From Flexivirga meconopsidis (GTDB lineage: Bacteria; Actinomycetota; Actinomycetes; Actinomycetales; Dermatophilaceae), in contig NZ_JAOBQJ010000001.1 in assembly GCF_026162425.1 (NCBI RefSeq), positions 620,001 through 684,000 on the forward strand: a stretch of DNA of 64,000 nt, read 5' to 3'. Shown here piece after piece: positions 36,492 through 44,191 of the stretch. The number at the start of each line of letters is the position of its first letter. Position 1 is the first letter of the stretch. The notes beneath the pieces are model-generated. The model saw only the letters and a program-made list of their open reading frames with translations, did not search any database and was not told the DNA's origin. The translations under genes and the position numbers were made by a program.

Positions 36492-37434
36492 CGTTGGCCT
36501 CCAGTTCGTGATCAGAGAAGCTCAGCAGTAGCTCGGTGAGGCCGTCCCGGACCGGCGCGACCAGGTAGACCGAATGTCCCGCCCCGACCAGCCCCGCCAC
36601 CAATTTCGCGATGTCATCGGGACCTTCGGCATACACCTCGAACGAATGCCGCTCGACGTGCCGCAGGCGGTAACCCTCCGCCTGCACCCAGTCGGCGGCT
36701 TGCGGCGACGCTCGCACGCGCAACCAGGAGCGATGTAGCGCGTGCTCCCCGGTGATCTCCGCGAGGCTCTCGTGCACCACGATTCGGCCGTCGCGGATGG
36801 CGACCACATCGGCTCGTAACCCGGAGAGCTCGGCGAGTTCGTGGGAGCTGATGATGACGACCCGGCCGTCGTCTGCGAGCCGGGTCAGATCGGAGCGGAC
36901 CCGGTCCGCGGTCACCGCGTCGACACCGGTCAACGGCTCATCGAGCAACAACACGGCGGGGTCGCCGACCAGCGCTTTCGCGATCGCCACCCGTTGGGTC
37001 TGTCCCCGAGACAAGGAACGCGTCAGGGTGTCGGCCAGGCCGTGCAGGTCGAGGCGGTCGAGCACCCGGCGCACCGCCGCGTCGCGCGAGCGCTCTGGGA
37101 CGCCGATGACCCGCGACCAGAACTCCAGGTCTTGTGTGACGGTGAGTTGTGGCGACAGTGCCGGACGGTGGCCGACGTACCCGATGCTGGCTCGCGACCT
37201 GCCCTGCCGCACTTCGACCTCGCCGGACCAGAGCGGCAGGACACCGGCTATCGCCCGGAACAATGTCGTCTTGCCCGACCCGTTCGGTCCGACGAGTAGA
37301 TGTATGCCGGGGCCGAGCCGTAGATCGACCTGATGCAACTTGGCGACGTCGTCATAACCGGTGATCGCCTGGCGCACGATCACCTCGGGTTCGGTCGCGC
37401 GGACCGCATCAACGCCGGCGCCGGTGGCACTCAT
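36475..37434 (-). CDS. ABC transporter ATP-binding protein
   Basis: This 319-residue ATPase shows Walker A GPNGSGKTT, signature SLSRGQTQR (an LSGGQ variant), Walker B VLLLDEPLTG and the H-loop ISSHEL. A C-terminal DrrA/CcmA-like extension of about 90 residues follows. The ATG overlaps the stop of the upstream hydrolase gene (ATGA), and its 3' end overlaps the permease gene. It energises the adjacent permease. Confidence 0.88.
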   Translation of the reverse strand: MSATGAGVDAVRATEPEVIVRQAITGYDDVAKLHQVDLRLGPGIHLLVGPNGSGKTTLFRAIAGVLPLWSGEVEVRQGRSRASIGYVGHRPALSPQLTVTQDLEFWSRVIGVPERSRDAAVRRVLDRLDLHGLADTLTRSLSRGQTQRVAIAKALVGDPAVLLLDEPLTGVDAVTADRVRSDLTRLADDGRVVIISSHELAELSGLRADVVAIRDGRIVVHESLAEITGEHALHRSWLRVRASPQAADWVQAEGYRLRHVERHSFEVYAEGPDDIAKLVAGLVGAGHSVYLVAPVRDGLTELLLSFSDHELEANGAHLD

Positions 37435-38543
37435 CGGTCGCACCCGTCCCGCTCACTGCGCACCGCGTGCAGGAAGTCGCGGACCGGTCCGGAGAGCTCG
37501 GCGAGGTCGTACATGAACGCACCGTGTCCCGTCGGGTTGTCGATCACCAGAAATCGCGAGTGCACTCCGGCCACCCGCGCGGCTTCGTGCACTTGGCGAC
37601 ACTCCTCAACCGGATAGCGCCAGTCGTTCTCGTAGGCGACCACGAGAAGGCGAGCCGACACCGGACCGAATGCGGCAGCGAGATCGCCATGGCCGGTCCG
37701 CAGATCGAAGTCGTCAACTGTGCGAGTCAGCGACACAAGTGACCGCGCATCGATCCCGCGGCCGCTGCGCTCGACGACCTGTGCAACGAAAACCTCTGAG
37801 GCATAGCATGTTTCGCCGTCCCACACGCCGCGCTGGCGACCGAACTTCTGCTCGAACGTCGCTCGACTCATCCACAGCGGTATGGCGGCGGCGAGGGAAC
37901 GCCCCACGCCTTCGGTCGGCGGATCGTCCGGTGGGTAGTCGCCGTTGCGCCACTTCGGGTCCGAGGTGATCATCTGGCGGAGGACCGAGAACAACGCAAT
38001 CGAGTGCGCAGAAGTCGCAGCTGTGACCGCGATGGGTATGACGCTGCGCACGCGGTCTCCACCGAGCAGAGCCCACCCCAGCGCCTGCTGTCCGCCGAAG
38101 CATCCGCCGATCACCGCGTGCACCGAGCAGATGTCGAGCGCGTCGAGCGCGGCCAGGCAACTCCGGACGATGTCGTGGACGGTCACCCGCGGCCACCGGC
38201 TGCCGTATGGCGCGCCGTCGGACGGGTGCGGCGTGGAGGGCCCGGTGGTCCCGCCGGACCCGAGAGCGTCGAAGGCGATGACGCACCAGTGGTCGGTGTC
38301 GATCATCCGCCCCGGACCGATAGCGGCTTCCCACCAGCCGGCCGTGTCGTCCTCATCGTGGGCGGCGGCATGCGCCCCCTTCGTCAAGGAGTGGCAGACC
38401 ACGACCAGGTTGTCCCGCTCGGGTGTGAGCGCGCCCCATGACTCGTAGCCGACGGCCACGTCGTCGAGCACCGATCCGTCGTCGACGGTGAGCGGCGCGG
38501 GGAGGGCAACCGAGCCCCTCGCATTGAGTGCCGTCGTCTGCAC
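37431..38543 (-). CDS. MetX-fold alpha/beta hydrolase with Cys nucleophile
   Basis: This 370-residue protein has the fold and length of homoserine O-acetyltransferases (MetX). The elbow reads IGGCFGGQQALGW, with Cys148 where MetX has Ser in GGSMGG. The Asp in YENDWRYP and the His in TGHGAF complete a possible triad. Classical MetX ends with GHDAF. It lies inside the RiPP operon, between two ABC systems, and is not near methionine genes. It could acylate or release a peptide; the reaction is unknown. The GTG at 38543 follows AAAGGAG. Confidence 0.7.
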   Translation of the reverse strand: MQTTALNARGSVALPAPLTVDDGSVLDDVAVGYESWGALTPERDNLVVVCHSLTKGAHAAAHDEDDTAGWWEAAIGPGRMIDTDHWCVIAFDALGSGGTTGPSTPHPSDGAPYGSRWPRVTVHDIVRSCLAALDALDICSVHAVIGGCFGGQQALGWALLGGDRVRSVIPIAVTAATSAHSIALFSVLRQMITSDPKWRNGDYPPDDPPTEGVGRSLAAAIPLWMSRATFEQKFGRQRGVWDGETCYASEVFVAQVVERSGRGIDARSLVSLTRTVDDFDLRTGHGDLAAAFGPVSARLLVVAYENDWRYPVEECRQVHEAARVAGVHSRFLVIDNPTGHGAFMYDLAELSGPVRDFLHAVRSERDGCDR

Positions 38544-38545
38544 GC

Positions 38546-40240
38546 TCACTCCTTTCCCAGGAGCACCGGCGCGGCAGCGATATCGGTGGCCAACCGGCCG
38601 TGCTGCACCCGGTGGAGGCGTGCGTCCGAGGGCCAACAGTGCCGGTCGTGCGTGATGACGACGACTGTGCGCCGGCGTGACTCCTGGACCAGGGCCGCAC
38701 GTAGGTGCTCAGCGCTCTGGGGATCGGCAGCGCTCAGCGGTTCGTCGACCACGAGCACGGGGGAGGGGTCGATCAACGCGCGCGCCAGCGCCAGCCGTTG
38801 TCGCTCGCCGCCGGACAGCGCTGCTTCGGGCCCGATCGGGTAGGTGAGGGCCGACGCACGTCCGCCGAGCCGAGCGAGCAGATCCACCCGGCCGAGCGCG
38901 TCCAGCAAAGAGTCGTCGTCGTACACCCCGAGCAGGTCCAGATTGCGACGAACGTCGCCGCGCAACAGGTAAGGCTGCTGCGGCAGCATCGTCGCCACTT
39001 CCCGGACTCGACAGTCGGCAATTGGATTGCCATCCCAGAAGATCCGTCCTTCGAGTGGCGGTGTCAGGCCGCAGATCCCGAGCGCCAGTGTCGACTTTCC
39101 CGAGCCGTTGTCACCGACGACCACGTGCAGGGATCGGGGTGCCAACCTCCAGGCATCGACCCGCACCTGCGGACTGTCGCCACGGCCGAAGGCCGTGCCC
39201 TGCAGCCGTAGGGCTCGGGCGTCGTCCGGCCGTGTCGCGCCCGACGGGACGAGGCTTGCAACGGGCGGGCGGGTGCGTCGCACCAGGGCACTTACCCGTT
39301 CGAGCATGACGGTCGATGCGGCCCAACTGGGCATGAACGACAGCAGTTCCTGCATCGGGCTCAACAGACGCACCTGTAGTCCCGCCACCACGACGATGGA
39401 TCCAACGGTGACCGGCCACCATGACATCGCCGTCAGCCAGTAGAGGAGCGGGACGATCGCGGCCATCGTGGCACCGACGCCGCCTTGCAGGACGGTGCCG
39501 AGCAGACGTTCCCGGTATGACGCGGCCGCCAACTGCTCGGAGGTGCCGGCGAATTCCCGGCGCCCGGTTCGCACCCAACCGTGCGAGCGAAGCAGCACTG
39601 CGCCATTCCAGGACAGGGTTTCGGTGGAGCGACCCATCAGGGTCTCGGTTTCGACCTGCATCTGCCGCGCGAGGTGTCGCCGGACGCTCACCGTCCGATG
39701 AGAGGCAACGGCGACCCCGGCACTGAACACGATCGCGAGTAAGGCGAGGCGGACGTCGACCCACAACATCGCGAGGATCGAACCGGTCAGTTGCACACTC
39801 GCCCCGAGACCGGCGCGGATGACGAGTGTCAGCGCCGATCCGACGCCTTGGATGTCACTGATCAGACGGGTGTTGATCTCGTCGGTCGACCGGCTTGCGA
39901 CTGCCGACAGCGGGGCGGCCGACAGGTCGTCATACACCATCATCCGTAGCTCGTGCAGGACGTCCTGCACCGTCGAGTTCACCAGGATCGACACCGCCAC
40001 GCCGCACCCGTAGACGGCCAGGGCGCACGCCACCATGCCCAGGCAGTCCCTTGTCGCCGCCGCCCGATCCCCGGCGAGCAGCGCGTTGTCGATCAGATCC
40101 CGCAGCAGCAGCGCCGGTATGACGCTCAGCGCGATCTGCCCCACGACCAGCAGGACAACGACGGCAATCCGTCGGCGACGCGTCCGTAACAGCGGTGTGA
40201 CGTGCCGCCAGGGGTTTGCCGTCTTCGTGCCGGCGTCCAT
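38546..40240 (-). CDS. ABC exporter (fused membrane and ATPase domains)
   Basis: This 564-residue half-transporter has a six-helix type I exporter domain (residues about 25-310) and a C-terminal ATPase with Walker A GDNGSGKST, signature LSGGERQRLALARALI, Walker B VLVVDEPLSAAD and H-loop THDRH. It has no N-terminal C39 peptidase domain, so leader removal must be done by another protein. It starts three bases after the 45-residue peptide gene and its stop overlaps the ribosome site of the hydrolase gene. Probably exports the RiPP. Confidence 0.85.
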   Translation of the reverse strand: MDAGTKTANPWRHVTPLLRTRRRRIAVVVLLVVGQIALSVIPALLLRDLIDNALLAGDRAAATRDCLGMVACALAVYGCGVAVSILVNSTVQDVLHELRMMVYDDLSAAPLSAVASRSTDEINTRLISDIQGVGSALTLVIRAGLGASVQLTGSILAMLWVDVRLALLAIVFSAGVAVASHRTVSVRRHLARQMQVETETLMGRSTETLSWNGAVLLRSHGWVRTGRREFAGTSEQLAAASYRERLLGTVLQGGVGATMAAIVPLLYWLTAMSWWPVTVGSIVVVAGLQVRLLSPMQELLSFMPSWAASTVMLERVSALVRRTRPPVASLVPSGATRPDDARALRLQGTAFGRGDSPQVRVDAWRLAPRSLHVVVGDNGSGKSTLALGICGLTPPLEGRIFWDGNPIADCRVREVATMLPQQPYLLRGDVRRNLDLLGVYDDDSLLDALGRVDLLARLGGRASALTYPIGPEAALSGGERQRLALARALIDPSPVLVVDEPLSAADPQSAEHLRAALVQESRRRTVVVITHDRHCWPSDARLHRVQHGRLATDIAAAPVLLGKE

Positions 40241-40243
40241 GTC

Positions 40244-40381
40244 TCAGCCGGTGACGAGCCGAATTACCACAACCAAGACCACGACGGCGAGCACGACGAC
40301 GAGCCAGCCCTGCCAGGTCTGCGGCCGAATGCCGACACCGACTCGTTTGGAGCCGAACCACGGCTTGTTCTGCTGGGTCAT
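40244..40381 (-). CDS. Small single-pass membrane protein in the RiPP operon
   Basis: This 45-residue protein lies between the epimerase and exporter genes. A polar, basic N-terminus with WFGSKRVGVGIRPQTWQGW is followed by one transmembrane helix of about 20 Val/Leu/Ile residues (residues 26-42). GGAGAGG precedes the ATG at good spacing. Short actinobacterial proteins with a similar TWQGW-plus-helix layout exist. Its role here is unknown: immunity, a transporter accessory or scaffold are possible. It could not be a lanthipeptide-type precursor, having no Cys. Confidence 0.7.
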   Translation of the reverse strand: MTQQNKPWFGSKRVGVGIRPQTWQGWLVVVLAVVVLVVVIRLVTG

Positions 40382-40409
40382 ACCGGTACCTCTCCTTGCA
40401 CTCGATGGG

Positions 40410-41897
40410 TCAGTCACGGGCCGGTTGCCGGCGCCCTAGCTGCACCGGGGTCGGCTTGCGCATCACGTCCTCGAACGAACGGGGCGGCGGCTCCTCGTCC
40501 AGCAGGCCGTGGTCAAAAATCTTGCCGAGCAGGGCATACGTGTGGGCAAGCGGAACGTCGGCCTCGCGCCGTCGGGCCCCGGCGATGTGTTCCGCATTGA
40601 GCGACCCGTCGGCGATGAGGTCGAGCAAGCCGGCGCAGTCCGGCTCTACCCGGACGGACTCACGCAGCCCGCGCGCCTCGAACACGAGCGAGTCGTCCTC
40701 GCTGAACAGGCTGATGTCCCGCCGGACTCGGATCGGCGTGTCACGCTCGAGGAAGGGGTGCACCGAACGATCGATCATGCGCCGAAGGGCCCGCTCGAAC
40801 TCCTCGGCGGTGTCGAAATGTTCCTCGTCCAGCACCCAGTAGCCAAGTGGCCAGCGTTTCGAGGTGTTGCACGGGGTGATGAGACGGACCCGTCGATCGA
40901 CCATGTTGATCAGGAAACCGGTCACGCACGCGATCGTGGAGCTTTCCGCCTCGTCCACCAGTTCTCCAGCTCGCTTCTCCGCGAAATTCAGCGCGCGGCC
41001 AGATCGAGACTTCAACTGGTCTGACTCCTTGTTCTGCGGAACGAACTCGACGCGCAGAACTTCCTCGGGAGTGAACTCTTCATGAAGTCGTCGCAAATGA
41101 TTGAGCGCGATGATCGAGAACCGGTCGACCGCGATACCCATCTCTGCCGACCGCTCCAGCAGGGCGCGCGTGCGGGGAAGGTCTTTCGGGCCCTGCGCCG
41201 TGGTGGTCTGCGGCGCGTATTTGAGAATGTCGAAGAAATCCTCACGGAAGGCTTCGTAATCCGGATTGTCCAGCGGATCCGTTGCCCAGTAGAGGAAGCC
41301 CTGGGTCGCGGCCGTCCCGAAGACGTTGTGCAGTGCAGTCAAGCAGCCCCGCCAGAGCGCCGCGTTCTGCGCGGTGTAGGAAAAGCCCTCGTCATACTTC
41401 GGTGCAGCGACGCCGCAGAACCAGCACCCGACTGTGCAACCCTTGCTCAGCTCCACCGCGAACGGAGCGTGGACGATCGCCGATGACCGGCCGGTCCCCA
41501 GCTCGCCGCAGGCGCGGTTCAGCTGGCGCTGCCGCCACTTGGCGAGCCCAGGTGAGGCGGCGAAACCCGCCTGCCGGACGGCCTCGCGGAAGTTCAACTT
41601 CTCGGCGACGAACGCCCAGTGGCGTCGTACGGCGGGGGGCACCTGCTCCGGATCGACCGCGAGCAACTCGCGTGCCCGCCGGGCCTGGTCGGGATCCACG
41701 AGAGGGGCGACGTCGGCCGGTGCCAGATCGACCCCGAGCGAGGCCAGTGCACCCTCAGGGTTGGCCTGGTAACCGTCCCGGAACGCCGGATCCATGGTGA
41801 ACACTTCCAGCACGCGTTTGACCTGAGCCACTTGTGACTTGTACTCCGCGGGCACCGACTCGAGGTCCCCCAGAAGCGCGTAGGTCTTGTCTGCCAT
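40410..41897 (-). CDS. PoyD-type radical SAM RiPP epimerase
   Basis: This 495-residue protein has the radical SAM motif CTVGCWFC (Cys154, 158, 161) within ELSKGCTVGCWFCG, the form typical of the PoyD family that converts L- to D-residues in proteusins. Cys343 in TPCNTSKRWPLGYW is a candidate hydrogen donor, by analogy with the essential Cys of PoyD. Residues about 36-58 resemble part of the precursor leader (see findings). No SPASM cysteine cluster is visible. GGGAGGGG precedes the ATG. It lies 48 bases after the precursor stop. Family placement is from memory of the motif. Confidence 0.8.
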   Translation of the reverse strand: MADKTYALLGDLESVPAEYKSQVAQVKRVLEVFTMDPAFRDGYQANPEGALASLGVDLAPADVAPLVDPDQARRARELLAVDPEQVPPAVRRHWAFVAEKLNFREAVRQAGFAASPGLAKWRQRQLNRACGELGTGRSSAIVHAPFAVELSKGCTVGCWFCGVAAPKYDEGFSYTAQNAALWRGCLTALHNVFGTAATQGFLYWATDPLDNPDYEAFREDFFDILKYAPQTTTAQGPKDLPRTRALLERSAEMGIAVDRFSIIALNHLRRLHEEFTPEEVLRVEFVPQNKESDQLKSRSGRALNFAEKRAGELVDEAESSTIACVTGFLINMVDRRVRLITPCNTSKRWPLGYWVLDEEHFDTAEEFERALRRMIDRSVHPFLERDTPIRVRRDISLFSEDDSLVFEARGLRESVRVEPDCAGLLDLIADGSLNAEHIAGARRREADVPLAHTYALLGKIFDHGLLDEEPPPRSFEDVMRKPTPVQLGRRQPARD

Positions 41898-41945
41898 TTC
41901 ATTCCCCTCCCGTGGATGCCGAGTGTCAGCTGTGCGCCTGGTCGA

Positions 41946-42434
41946 TCAGGTGAGAACGGCCACCGCAACCGCCTCGGCGGCGGCGAGGACCGTGGTCACT
42001 GCCTCGGTCGTCTGGACGACGTCGGAGGTCGTCCAGACCCAGCCGTCGGGCCGGGCGCCCACCATGTTGAGTTCGGCCGTGATCTGCCCGTCGACGCTGT
42101 CCGGCTTCTCCGGGACGACCAGGTAGCGACGTGTCGGGGTGCTCTGCACGACGCGCAGCTCGTGGTCCGCGATCGGCAGGTGTGCCGCGACCACGTTCGC
42201 GATCTCCGCTCGCTGTGCCGGCCCGGTCTCGCGGGTGAAGGCCAGGTTCGTCACCTCCTGCGAGTCCCGGAGGACGACGAGGTCCACGGTGCTGTCGATC
42301 TCGACCCCGAGTTGCCGCAGCGCCGACTTCGGGTTCGCAGCCAGTTCCTCGGCGTAACTCGCGTCATTCCAGGCGCGTGCCACGGCCACCGCAACCGCGG
42401 ACTCTTCCAATCCACTTACCGTATTTTCGATCAT
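41946..42434 (-). CDS. Proteusin-type RiPP precursor with nitrile-hydratase-like leader
   Basis: This 162-residue protein has an N-terminal NHLP leader: ARAWNDASYAEELAANPKSA, then QLGVEI, and later HELRVVQSTPTRRYLVVP at residues 91-108, which matches the VVxNTPxxxxLVV signature of nitrile hydratase leaders. The remaining 54 residues would include the core, which ends EAVAVAVLT. There is no clear GG cleavage site and no Cys. Two adjacent ATGs exist; the second (42434) has better spacing from GAGGAA. It is the first gene of the operon. Confidence 0.75.
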   Translation of the reverse strand: MIENTVSGLEESAVAVAVARAWNDASYAEELAANPKSALRQLGVEIDSTVDLVVLRDSQEVTNLAFTRETGPAQRAEIANVVAAHLPIADHELRVVQSTPTRRYLVVPEKPDSVDGQITAELNMVGARPDGWVWTTSDVVQTTEAVTTVLAAAEAVAVAVLT

Positions 42435-42646
42435 CATTTCCTCGATGAAGAAGGATTTCCGTGAACGTGCAAGGGGAGACGTCGCCCCCTGCGTGCACTC
42501 CCGGGAGGCCTCTCTCCGAGAGATATACCGTCAACCCCCTCGACTATTTGCGGTCCGCCCCAAATGCCGCGGTCGGCTGAGCGCCAACATCAAATGCTTC
42601 CGGTCGCGTGGCGCGGTTTCGGCGCCCCTTTTAGGAAGCAGCCTCC

Positions 42647-42677
42647 ACGCTAGGGGCCGAGCAAGGGCAACTGTCAA
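42647..42677 (-). promoter_or_regulatory. Candidate promoter of the RiPP operon
   Basis: On the minus strand a perfect -35 TTGACA (42677-42672) is followed after 19 bases by TAGCGT (42652-42647), a plausible -10 at slightly long spacing. This leaves a leader of about 200 bases before the precursor. The whole 475-base gap 42435-42909 has no convincing gene, is AT-richer than its surroundings, and contains the small palindrome TCTCTCCGAGAGA near 42509. It must also hold the promoter of the divergent protease. Confidence 0.45.
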
Positions 42678-42909
42678 CCATTGGTGCTCAATATTTCCGT
42701 TCGCTTTACGTTCTTGGCAGGGTTTTTTGAAGGTGCGCTCAGGAAAAACTCAGGTTCGCGCACGTCGAGCGGTGAGCGTCCGCCATGGGGTGGGTACGGC
42801 CGCTGAGTGCGTCCGGTTGCCGCGAGATTGCCCCGACGGGCGCCCGGCGTCGCTAGCCTCACGAGAGGCGCACACCCCGGCGCCACCCGTCACCCGAGGA
42901 GTAGACGTC

Positions 42910-43965
42910 ATGTCCGCACGCGTCACCCGCATCGCCGCGGCCGCCGCCAGCACGCTGGCCCTCTGCGCGGTCGCCCTTCCGGCGCAGGCCGACAAGCCCG
43001 GTTCGGGCACGTCGACCGGGCAGGCCCGGATCTTCATGGTCAACCCGGTGCAGTCCACGGGTGACCAGTCGCTGACCGACCAGAAGGACGCCGATGCGGC
43101 GGTGCCGGCCTCGGCATACACGGTCGCGCAGCTGCGCAACCTCGACGGCTCGGGTTACCTGAGCGGCAAGTGGGTGAAGGTCGAATCCGCAACGGGCACA
43201 CCGGCATTCAGCAAGACCAACACCTTCCTGTTTACCCGCAGCCAGGACCAGTTCGAGCAGGTGATGGCCTACTTCTTCGTCAATCAGGCGCAGGAATACC
43301 TGCAGTCGCTCGGCTTCGGCTCGACGCTGCGTCCGGTGCTCAAGCAGCAGTTCCCGGTCAAGGTCGACCAGTACGGCGGCGACAACAGCTACCAGACCGA
43401 CAAGCCCTACCGGGTGCGTTACGGCAAGGGTGGCGTCGATGACGCGGAGGACGCCGAGGTGATCGTGCACGAGTACGGCCACGCGGTGCATCAGTCGCAG
43501 GTGCCCGGGTATGGCGGGAGCGTGCAGGCCGGCTCGATCGGCGAAGCCTGGGGCGACTACTTCGGCGTCACGGTCGGGCTGGACGCGGCCAAGCAGTACG
43601 GCTGGCCGGTCAAGGCCGATCCGTCCTGTCCGATGGACTGGGACTCCACGTCATACACCTCCGCACCGCACTGCATCCGCAGCTTCCACACCGGACTGAC
43701 CGTCGCCGACGCCAACGGCGAGGTGCACCACGACGGCCAGATCTGGGGACAAGCGCTCTGGGAGATCCGCACCGACTACGAGGCGCTCGGTCTCGGCAGC
43801 CGCGCCTGGGACACCACGCTGGTCGACAGCCAGTTCGACTACGCCCCCGACACCAGCTTCTCCGGAGCCGCCAAGGCCACCTACGACAAGGCGCTGCAGC
43901 GCGACGGTGCGGCCGCGGCTGCCGCGGTGAAGGCGCGCTTCAACGCACGCGGGATCACCTGGTGA
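42910..43965 (+). CDS. Secreted M36-like zinc metalloprotease
   Basis: This 351-residue protein has a Sec signal peptide (residues 1-28, cleavage near AQA-DK) and the zinc motif HEYGHAVH with the downstream Glu in GEAWGDYF, the gluzincin arrangement of fungalysins (M36). A prepeptidase domain like that of full-length fungalysins is missing. The ATG at 42910 follows GAGGAG; the open frame to 42445 has no ribosome site. It is divergent from the RiPP operon and could remove its leader outside the cell, but nothing in the sequence proves a link. Confidence 0.82.
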   Translation: MSARVTRIAAAAASTLALCAVALPAQADKPGSGTSTGQARIFMVNPVQSTGDQSLTDQKDADAAVPASAYTVAQLRNLDGSGYLSGKWVKVESATGTPAFSKTNTFLFTRSQDQFEQVMAYFFVNQAQEYLQSLGFGSTLRPVLKQQFPVKVDQYGGDNSYQTDKPYRVRYGKGGVDDAEDAEVIVHEYGHAVHQSQVPGYGGSVQAGSIGEAWGDYFGVTVGLDAAKQYGWPVKADPSCPMDWDSTSYTSAPHCIRSFHTGLTVADANGEVHHDGQIWGQALWEIRTDYEALGLGSRAWDTTLVDSQFDYAPDTSFSGAAKATYDKALQRDGAAAAAAVKARFNARGITW

Positions 43966-43969
43966 GCTG

Positions 43970-44077
43970 ATGGCGCTGGAGTTTCAGGTCATCTTCGATT
44001 GCGCGGATCCCGGTCTCATGGACGCCGGGCACATCGTCATGCAGGACCCCGAGGGCAACGAGTTCTGTCTCGACTGA
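43970..44077 (+). pseudogene. Internally deleted VOC-family remnant
   Basis: A 35-codon frame directly follows the protease stop. It starts MALEFQVIFDCADPG, the typical N-terminus of a VOC protein, and ends HIVMQDPEGNEFCLD, the typical C-terminus of the same family. About 90 central residues are missing between them. It appears to be the scar of an in-frame deletion rather than a functional peptide. Confidence 0.65.
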
Positions 44078-44149
44078 GGCCGCGCGGCAGTCGGCCGGCA
44101 CGCCGCGCGGCGGCGGTGCCGTCCGGGTCGCACTCCCTCCGCCGGTACC

Positions 44150-44162
44150 GTGTCACATATCA
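44150..44162. promoter_or_regulatory. Operator-like site upstream of the GntR gene
   Basis: GTGTCACATATCA resembles the perfect palindrome at 44917-44932 and the site at 46560-46573. It lies 30 bases before the regulator start, consistent with autoregulation. Confidence 0.5.
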
Positions 44163-44191
44163 AAGGCGGCGGTGCGGACAAGGAGATTGCG

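Noticed and set aside
37431-38543. Homoserine O-acetyltransferase for methionine biosynthesis
   Set aside because: The nucleophile is Cys rather than Ser, the terminal motif is altered and no methionine gene is nearby.
41946-42434. Nitrile hydratase alpha subunit
   Set aside because: It has the leader-like signature only; the metal-binding Cys cluster of the enzyme is absent and there is no beta subunit gene.
42445-42909. Upstream extension of the M36-like protease frame
   Set aside because: The frame is open, but the signal peptide and ribosome site place the start at 42910, and the extension looks non-coding.
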